A stretch of 18,164 nucleotides of DNA from Moraxellaceae bacterium (GTDB lineage Bacteria; Pseudomonadota; Gammaproteobacteria; Pseudomonadales; Moraxellaceae), in NCBI GenBank assembly GCA_030684415.1, contig JAUXNL010000376.1, positions 1 through 18,164 on the forward strand. The letters run 5' to 3'. Position numbers and translations under genes: made by a program. A model generated the notes under the pieces. The model saw only the letters and a list, made by a program, of their open reading frames with translations. It was not told where the DNA came from and made no database searches. The number at the start of each line of letters is the position of its first letter. Within the stretch, counting starts at the first letter, position 1. Of this stretch, positions 13,533 through 18,164 are shown piece after piece.

Positions 13533-15041
13533 ATGTTGTTTTTCAAGAAAAAAGCGGAATTCTACAGGCTCATGTTGGCGGTATTTTCCGCTTTTCTAAT
13601 GGGGCCAGCGTTTGCTGCGTTGATTGGTTCCACATTTGTTGTTAACCCTACGTCTGCAGGAAGTCAGGAGGTCATTGCGGCAAAAGCAGGTGCAAATGGT
13701 GATCGTGTAGTCATGTGGAAAGACATGGCTAGTGGCGGCTTGGTTTTTATGCAGAGATATGATGCAGCTGGCACAAAAATACATGCGGCGCCATGGAATG
13801 TGGGAAATGGCATTACTGATGTGGCGGTTGGAAGAGTCGGTCAGTATGTAGTTGTTAGTGTGGAGCAGGATGGTGCTGGGAAGTCTGTCTATGGCACTGT
13901 TTATGACAGAAATGGGAATGTCACTGTAAATAAATTCAAATTGAATGGCTTAAGTAATTCAAATATTTATGGTGCTCGTGTTGCAATAAATGAGGCTGGA
14001 AAGTTTGCCGTTTTATGGACGGCGGGTAGTGGATCAAGTTATGCCGTGTATGCCAGAGCTTTTTCTGCTGCCGGAGTCCCGGTTTCGATGGAGAGTTCGC
14101 TTTCTGCCCCCAGTGCAAATCAGTTTCATGGAGATATTGCGATTGATGGGGCGGGGAATTATTCCGCTGTTTTTGTAAGTGTTACGACGACGGCAGATGT
14201 TTTAATGCGCCGATACTCGGCAAATGGGGTTCCGGCTTCTGCTGCATTTATTGTGAGTACTTATACGGCGTCTACTCAGGCTGGCGTCATGTTGGCAATG
14301 AATGATGAAGGAAATTCTGTTGTCGTATGGGAAAGCTATGGGCAGGACGGGTCTGGGTATGGAATATATGGGCAAAGAGTAAATGCTGCGGGCTCAAAAA
14401 TCGGAGCAGAATTCAGGGTGAACTCTACAGTGCAAGGAGAGCAGCAGCTTGCAGATGTTGGCATCATGGATGATGGGAAGTTTTCGGTTGTATGGCGTAC
14501 GGATAACAGTGCGGCAGTTCCGGGAACTTTGCCGTCGATACGAGTTCGTGATTTCTCTGCGGCGGCAGTTGCCGTTGCATCTGAGTCCGTGATTGTTTCC
14601 GAGGTTGCTGCAATGCTGCCATTCATCGCTATGGATCCATCTGGACATTCGCTTGTGGCATGGATGGCGGCGGATGAAACGGGACAGTTTGATGTCAGAG
14701 CAAGGCTCCATCGGCATGGATCTGTAGTTGCTGTAACAAGCTTGACCTCGGGTGTTGCTAAAAGCGGGTTGTCTGGCGAGGCGGGCACTTGGAAATATTT
14801 CAGAATCATTGTGCCATCAGGTGCCACATCACTTACTTATACGCTTACTGGTACGGGCGAAGCGGATATTTACGGTCGATTGGCGGCGGTTCCATTGACT
14901 ACTGATTATGAGTTCTTCTCTGCGAATCCGGGAAGTGGTGAGGGAATTATCATTTCTACTCCACCAGCCGGCGCATTCATCATTGGAGTATATGGTTACG
15001 GCGCATACAGTGGCGTTTCACTTAAAGCGACTGTTCAGTAA
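13533..15041 (+). CDS. Secreted protein: seven propeller-like repeats plus C-terminal PPC-like domain
   Basis: 502 residues from ATG 13533 (AAGGA 7 nt upstream). The N-terminus is a Sec signal peptide: basic KKK, hydrophobic LMLAVFSAFLMG, probable cleavage after AFA28. Seven units share a G-(x)-V/S-VVW core followed ~15 residues later by a YGQR/MRRY-type strand and an AAG turn. The core Gly residues fall at 56, 103, 156, 208, 260, 315 and 371. The last ~90 residues (from ~411) look like a bacterial pre-peptidase C-terminal (PPC) domain: WKYFRIIVPSGATSL, GEADIYGR, then GYGAYSGVSLKATV. No catalytic domain is visible. Base composition is clearly AT-richer than its neighbours (47% GC by hand at 13801-13860 against 68% at 12001-12060), suggesting horizontal acquisition. 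Function is unknown; an extracellular binding or surface role is likely. Confidence 0.88.
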   Translation: MLFFKKKAEFYRLMLAVFSAFLMGPAFAALIGSTFVVNPTSAGSQEVIAAKAGANGDRVVMWKDMASGGLVFMQRYDAAGTKIHAAPWNVGNGITDVAVGRVGQYVVVSVEQDGAGKSVYGTVYDRNGNVTVNKFKLNGLSNSNIYGARVAINEAGKFAVLWTAGSGSSYAVYARAFSAAGVPVSMESSLSAPSANQFHGDIAIDGAGNYSAVFVSVTTTADVLMRRYSANGVPASAAFIVSTYTASTQAGVMLAMNDEGNSVVVWESYGQDGSGYGIYGQRVNAAGSKIGAEFRVNSTVQGEQQLADVGIMDDGKFSVVWRTDNSAAVPGTLPSIRVRDFSAAAVAVASESVIVSEVAAMLPFIAMDPSGHSLVAWMAADETGQFDVRARLHRHGSVVAVTSLTSGVAKSGLSGEAGTWKYFRIIVPSGATSLTYTLTGTGEADIYGRLAAVPLTTDYEFFSANPGSGEGIIISTPPAGAFIIGVYGYGAYSGVSLKATVQ

Positions 15042-15052
15042 TTCGTAAAAAT

Positions 15053-15083
15053 AAAAAAACCCGCGCGATGCGCGGGTTTTTTT
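15053..15083. terminator. Bidirectional intrinsic terminator between convergent genes
   Basis: A 7-A run (15053-15059), a perfect stem CCCGCGC (15060-15066)/GCGCGGG (15070-15076) with a 3-nt loop, and a 7-T run (15077-15083). The symmetry of A and T tracts lets it serve the secreted protein gene on + and the lipoprotein operon on -. Confidence 0.95.
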
Positions 15084-15085
15084 AT

Positions 15086-15122
15086 GGCGTTGTTGGTGCC
15101 AGGCATCAGCATCAACAACGCC
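15086..15122. repeat. Perfect 10-bp inverted repeat downstream of lpoB
   Basis: GGCGTTGTTG (15086-15095) and CAACAACGCC (15113-15122) flank a 17-nt loop. On the - strand this hairpin lies just after the lpoB stop, followed by ATAAAAAAA and then the bidirectional terminator. It is likely a second 3'-end structure that protects the lipoprotein mRNA or helps end it. Confidence 0.6.
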
Positions 15123-15149
15123 GTATCAACAAAACAGCACGGCTACCGA

Positions 15150-15749
15150 TCAGCCGCCGAGCAGGCTCTTCTTCCGGGTCTTGCGGATTTCCTTTTCGCT
15201 CTGGAACTCCACCAGGCCGCTCTCGATGTCGGTCAGCTTCATCGTGAACTTGTAATACACATCCTTGGTGTTGCCCGCGGTTTTCACGATGGACGAGAAA
15301 TTTCCGTAGAGCATGTACTGCGCGCCGAGCTGACGGCCCGCCTGTACCGACTTGGCTTCGTCCACCAGGCCACTGTTCTTCTGGTAGTCGAGTTGCTTCA
15401 TCACGGCGTCAACGGCCGTCATGTCCACAAAGCGGAACTTGCCGGAGTTGAGCAGCTTGGTGGAAATGGTGTCGGTCACCGATTCGGTGTCGATGTGCTC
15501 GGTGGTCTTGTTCTTGATCTTGTCGACAAAAAGGATCGGGCGTTTGCCGCCAGCACCAATCTGCGCCACGGCACCCGAGGCCAGCATGTCGTCGACCATC
15601 TTGTCGGCAATCAGTTGCAGGTCGGTGGAGCCGAAAGAGGTGTTCACGGTTTCAACCGCCGTGGCATCGCCGTATTGCACGGTGGAGCAAGCGGAAAGGC
15701 CCAGCAGGCCGGTGGCCAGCAGCGGAACGAGAATGAGCGAACGTTTCAT
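15150..15749 (-). CDS. lpoB: Penicillin-binding protein activator LpoB-like lipoprotein
   Basis: 199 residues from the ATG at 15749; a longer open frame upstream lies inside the preceding gene. The N-terminus MKRSLILVPLLATGLLGLSAC is a lipoprotein signal with lipobox LSAC and acylated Cys21. The body (LIADKMVDDMLAS, PILFVDKIKNKTTEHIDTESVTDTI, LLNSGKFRFVD, QLGAQYMLYGNFSSI, YYKFTMKLTDIESGLVEFQSEKEIRK) matches the LpoB/YcfM family, whose E. coli member activates the peptidoglycan synthase PBP1b from the outer membrane. The linker after the Cys is short, so it may not span the periplasm as the E. coli protein does. Its start overlaps the upstream gene's stop by one base (TAATG), showing translational coupling. 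Confidence 0.92.
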   Translation of the reverse strand: MKRSLILVPLLATGLLGLSACSTVQYGDATAVETVNTSFGSTDLQLIADKMVDDMLASGAVAQIGAGGKRPILFVDKIKNKTTEHIDTESVTDTISTKLLNSGKFRFVDMTAVDAVMKQLDYQKNSGLVDEAKSVQAGRQLGAQYMLYGNFSSIVKTAGNTKDVYYKFTMKLTDIESGLVEFQSEKEIRKTRKKSLLGG

Positions 15750-16135
15750 TATTTGGTGACTCCCTGCGGGTTGCGAATCTGGATCTGGAAGCGTTTGGCC
15801 TTGTCGTGCGGGCCGGTGGAATTGACGCTGAGCTGGTCTTTCGAATTCAGGAAGCCGGACTTCCACGGACGGTTTTCTTCGTCAACCGGCATCTCGTGTT
15901 CATCCAGCCACACAATCTTGTATTCGAATTTTTGGGCAACGCCAGATTTGTTGAAGAGGATGGCGCGCACTTGCGGCAGGCCACCTTCCGTCGCTACCAC
16001 TGCCGATTTTTGGACTTCGATCACACCGGCCAGTTCGCCGCCACGGTAATTGACGATCTTGGATGACGGCGAGCTGGCGCAAGCCGCCAGCAACAGGCTG
16101 CTGCCCAGAAAAGCGGCCATAGCGATTTTTTTCAT
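15749..16135 (-). CDS. ycfL: YcfL-like lipoprotein (DUF1425 family)
   Basis: 128 residues. MKKIAMAAFLGSSLLLAAC is a lipoprotein signal with lipobox LAAC and acylated Cys19. The start at 16135 is fixed by this signal and by GGGAG 6 nt upstream; the 70-codon upstream extension is not credible. The mature part is a compact beta-rich domain (RAILFNKSGVAQKFEYKIVWLDEHEMPVDEENRPWKSGFLNSKDQLSVNSTGP) typical of DUF1425/YcfL. In E. coli ycfL also precedes lpoB, so the pair is conserved. Its molecular role is not known to me. It is preceded by a 219-bp gap, so it may have its own promoter. Confidence 0.88.
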   Translation of the reverse strand: MKKIAMAAFLGSSLLLAACASSPSSKIVNYRGGELAGVIEVQKSAVVATEGGLPQVRAILFNKSGVAQKFEYKIVWLDEHEMPVDEENRPWKSGFLNSKDQLSVNSTGPHDKAKRFQIQIRNPQGVTK

Positions 16136-16354
16136 GACGATCTCCCTGATATTGCGATACGTTGCGACGTGTCGTAGACGACGCCACGGCCTCACTAACG
16201 TCCCAGCCCGCCCGTATGGCGGCCAGAACAAATACGGTTTTGCATCCACTGCTTTATCTGCAGCATCAGGCTCATTGGCGGTATCAGAGCGTGCTGCTGG
16301 CATTCGCACTCGGTTGCAGCCGCCCGCTGCCCGCCGTGTGGCCAAGCCCCAAGC
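16136..16354. other. 219-bp intergenic gap in the lipoprotein operon
   Basis: This lies between the stop of the TPR lipoprotein and the start of ycfL, both on the - strand. A small dyad GTCGT-AG-ACGAC (16171-16182) and a 5-bp hairpin without T-run (CCGCC 16208-16212, GGCGG 16218-16222) are visible. I see no convincing promoter, terminator or gene here. Confidence 0.4.
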
Positions 16355-17740
16355 TTACAAAGGATACACGCGACTGTACGTCTTGCCCGGCAGAACGGCC
16401 AAGTGCACCAGTGTCGGTCTTCCGTTACGCACCTCGATGTCGAGCGGCGCCAGCCCCGGTAACGACACGCGATGCGTGCCGGCGCTGAGCGGCAGGCGCA
16501 ACACTTGGCCACTGCCCGGCAGCGTCAGCCACGAGCGCAGGTCGGCCTGATCGGTGACCAGGCTGTACACCGAGCCCAGCAGGCCCAGCAGCGGGTCTTG
16601 CTCTTGCAGCTTGCGCTGCATTTCCTGCTTCGAGGCGAGGCGGAGGAAAGCGCGCGCCATCATGCCCGGCAGCTCGTCTTTCAGGGTGCGCACGGCCAGC
16701 GCTCGCGTGTCCACCAGCAGCGCCGTTTCCAGCGAGGCGCCGTTCACCGTCACCACCATGCTTTGCGCGGCGGGCACATTGCCGGCATAGACCGGAAAGC
16801 TCACGTTATTGGTGGTTTTCGATGTCCAGATCGGAATGTTCAGCGGCGATTTGGCGGGCACATAGCCTTCTTCCAGATAAATCACCAGCTCGCCTTCACC
16901 GGCCTTGGGCGCCACCTGCACATTGCCCAACTGGCGCGCGAGCTTTTCGGCATCTTCCAGCCCGCTGCGCAGGCCGGTGCGCACCACATCGCGCTGCACA
17001 TAGCGGTTGTCGGGCACGAGTTCGAGCGCCTTGCGGTAGTCGATATAGGCATCGTTGTGCTGGCCGGTGGCTTCGTAAATCAGGCCCGACAGATAGAAGG
17101 TAGCGGCATTCTGGAAGCTGCTTTTCACGCGGCCAGCGGCAATGTCCATGCCGCTGAAATAATTGCCGTAGCGCTCCGCATCGAAGCCTTTGCTTTCCGC
17201 TTCATTGCGCGCCTTGTCGACCGACTTTTCCTTTTTGGCCAGCGCCTCGTTCTGGATCAGGTTGGCGCGGCGCACTTCGACCAAGGCGCCGGTGGCATCG
17301 CCATTGGCCAGAAAGTTGAGCGCCTGGTACTGGTGCACGAATACTCGCTCGTACAGGCTGCCGTTGTAGGGGCGGGCATTGTCGTTGGTGAGCAGGCTGG
17401 CGCCAGAGGCCAGTGATGCTGTGGCCGAAATCGTCGCGCGGTTTTCCAGATTCTCGTAAGCGCCAATCGCGCTTTCGAACGCCGAGCGGCTGTCGTCCGC
17501 CTTGCCGGCGAGCTGGCCGATACGGCCTTGCTCCTGCAAATACAGCAGGCGGTCGGCCGAGCTGCGCTTGTTGGTCAGCGACGCAAAAGCGCTGTCCGCC
17601 TGACCGGTATCCAGCGCCCGCTGCCAAGCCGCCGCTTGGCCGGGGTAGGGGCTGAGCACCGAGCTGGCCGCGCAGCCGCCCAGAATGAGCGGTGCCAGCA
17701 CAAATGTCAGGACACGCGGCAAGGTCCGAAACAGCGTCAT
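16355..17740 (-). CDS. COG3014-like TPR outer-membrane lipoprotein
   Basis: 461 residues. The N-terminus (MTLFRTLPRVLTFVLAPLILGGC) is a lipoprotein signal with lipobox LGGC and acylated Cys23. The middle contains tetratricopeptide-like helices, including LFANGD-style LNFLANGDATGALVEVRRANL and FYLSGLIYEATGQHNDAYIDYRKALELVPDN. The C-terminal half is beta-rich (GELVIYLEEGYVPAKSPLNIPI through HRVSLPGLAPLDIEVRNGRPTLVHLAVLPGKTYSRVYPL). This layout matches uncharacterised proteobacterial lipoproteins (COG3014) that commonly sit beside LpoB and YcfL genes. Role is unknown; an envelope assembly function with LpoB is inferred from context. The Shine-Dalgarno is weak. It starts 39 nt after the upstream gene's stop. 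Confidence 0.85.
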   Translation of the reverse strand: MTLFRTLPRVLTFVLAPLILGGCAASSVLSPYPGQAAAWQRALDTGQADSAFASLTNKRSSADRLLYLQEQGRIGQLAGKADDSRSAFESAIGAYENLENRATISATASLASGASLLTNDNARPYNGSLYERVFVHQYQALNFLANGDATGALVEVRRANLIQNEALAKKEKSVDKARNEAESKGFDAERYGNYFSGMDIAAGRVKSSFQNAATFYLSGLIYEATGQHNDAYIDYRKALELVPDNRYVQRDVVRTGLRSGLEDAEKLARQLGNVQVAPKAGEGELVIYLEEGYVPAKSPLNIPIWTSKTTNNVSFPVYAGNVPAAQSMVVTVNGASLETALLVDTRALAVRTLKDELPGMMARAFLRLASKQEMQRKLQEQDPLLGLLGSVYSLVTDQADLRSWLTLPGSGQVLRLPLSAGTHRVSLPGLAPLDIEVRNGRPTLVHLAVLPGKTYSRVYPL

Positions 17741-17779
17741 GCAGAAAATTCCGTGGCGATGGGCAAGAGAGCGGCGCGG

Positions 17780-18164
17780 TTACCAGCGCGGCCCCGGCGG
17801 AAGATCAGCCGCTGGCGCGGCAGTGGCCGAGGCCTGCGTCTCCGCGCGGCGCACCATCATGCCACTGGCCGCCGTGCCCGCGCCTTCCATTTCGGCTTTC
17901 ACGAAGCGCGGCTGCACCAGCGTCACACGGGCGCGGCCCACTTCTTCTTCCGTGCTGCCCAGCGATTCGCGTGTGTCCATGTCGATGATGTCGGCGCCCT
18001 GGCTCAACACCACCAGCGTATCGCCCACTTTCAGGCCGCTGCTTTCTGCGCCCCGGTTCAGGTAAATGGCGCGGCCTTCCACGCGCGCCACGCGCAGCGG
18101 GAACACCGTGTCCGTCACCCGGCCCACCATGGTGGCGGCCGCCTCGGCCAGCAGCTTGCTGCCC
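17780..18164 (-). CDS. C-terminal part of a CsgG/FlgT-like envelope protein
   Basis: The frame is open to the window edge, so only the last ~127 residues are visible; the in-frame ATG at 18130 is internal because coding sense continues upstream (GSKLLAEAAAT). The segment GRVTDTVFPLRVARVEGRAIYLNRGAESSGLKVGDTLVVLSQG resembles the small beta domain at the C-terminus of FlgT and of longer CsgG-family proteins. It is followed by SLGSTEEEVGRARVTLVQPRFVKAEM and an Ala-rich tail. It probably begins or continues the lipoprotein operon. The family call rests on partial sequence and remembered resemblance. Confidence 0.6.
   Translation of the reverse strand, partial: GSKLLAEAAATMVGRVTDTVFPLRVARVEGRAIYLNRGAESSGLKVGDTLVVLSQGADIIDMDTRESLGSTEEEVGRARVTLVQPRFVKAEMEGAGTAASGMMVRRAETQASATAAPAADLPPGPRW

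Noticed and set aside
14763..15041. PEP-CTERM or autotransporter sorting signal at the C-terminus of the secreted protein
   Set aside because: No PEP motif, terminal hydrophobic helix or basic tail is present; the C-terminus fits a PPC-like beta domain.
16472..17416. 314-codon + strand frame inside the lipoprotein gene
   Set aside because: Arg/His/Gln-rich complement of a - strand gene that has a lipobox and TPR-like helices.

Overview
The window looks like a moderately GC-rich proteobacterial chromosome, probably a betaproteobacterium. The clues are a class II fructose-bisphosphate aldolase of the proteobacterial CbbA/Fba type, a CobB very close to the enterobacterial form, and an LpoB/YcfL-type lipoprotein operon. 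Taxonomy is inferred from remembered protein resemblance only. No tRNA, rRNA, CRISPR array, transposase or integrase was seen.

Layout. (1) 2-607 is the 3' end of fba, closed by a strong intrinsic terminator. (2) 886-8820 is a compact chemotaxis operon on the + strand: cheY-like regulator, cheA, cheW, soluble chemoreceptor, second cheY, cheB, cheR and a CheX-type phosphatase. Four of its seven junctions overlap (11, 4, 4 and 4 nt). Its leader carries two perfect inverted repeats and an FNR/DNR-like box. (3) 8955-9350 encodes a small protein of unknown function with a DRR-rich basic tail. It converges on a sirtuin (cobB, - strand), which diverges from a lysophospholipase-like alpha/beta hydrolase that may be preceded by a translationally coupled 24-residue upstream ORF. 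(4) 11222-13360 is a large unrecognised protein with one canonical EF-hand loop and C-terminal membrane segments. (5) 13533-15041 is an AT-richer gene for a secreted protein with seven ~52-residue repeats and a C-terminal PPC-like domain. A terminator-like hairpin lies directly before its ribosome binding site, and a bidirectional terminator follows it. (6) 15150-18164, all on the - strand, is an envelope lipoprotein operon: a partial CsgG/FlgT-like protein, a COG3014-like TPR lipoprotein, a YcfL-like lipoprotein and LpoB.

How the genes fit together. The most notable object is the chemoreceptor at 3969-5948. It fuses an intact group I truncated haemoglobin (TrHbN type, with the B10 Tyr, E11 Gln and F8 His positions conserved) to two PAS domains and a methyl-accepting signalling domain, with no membrane segment. 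It lies inside a complete private signalling set: a CheA with two CheW-like domains and no P2, a CheW, two CheYs, the CheB/CheR adaptation enzymes and a CheX phosphatase. CheZ and CheD are absent. With the FNR/DNR-like promoter element, this suggests a self-contained cytoplasmic O2- or NO-responsive chemosensory pathway. That ligand assignment is an inference from the globin residues.
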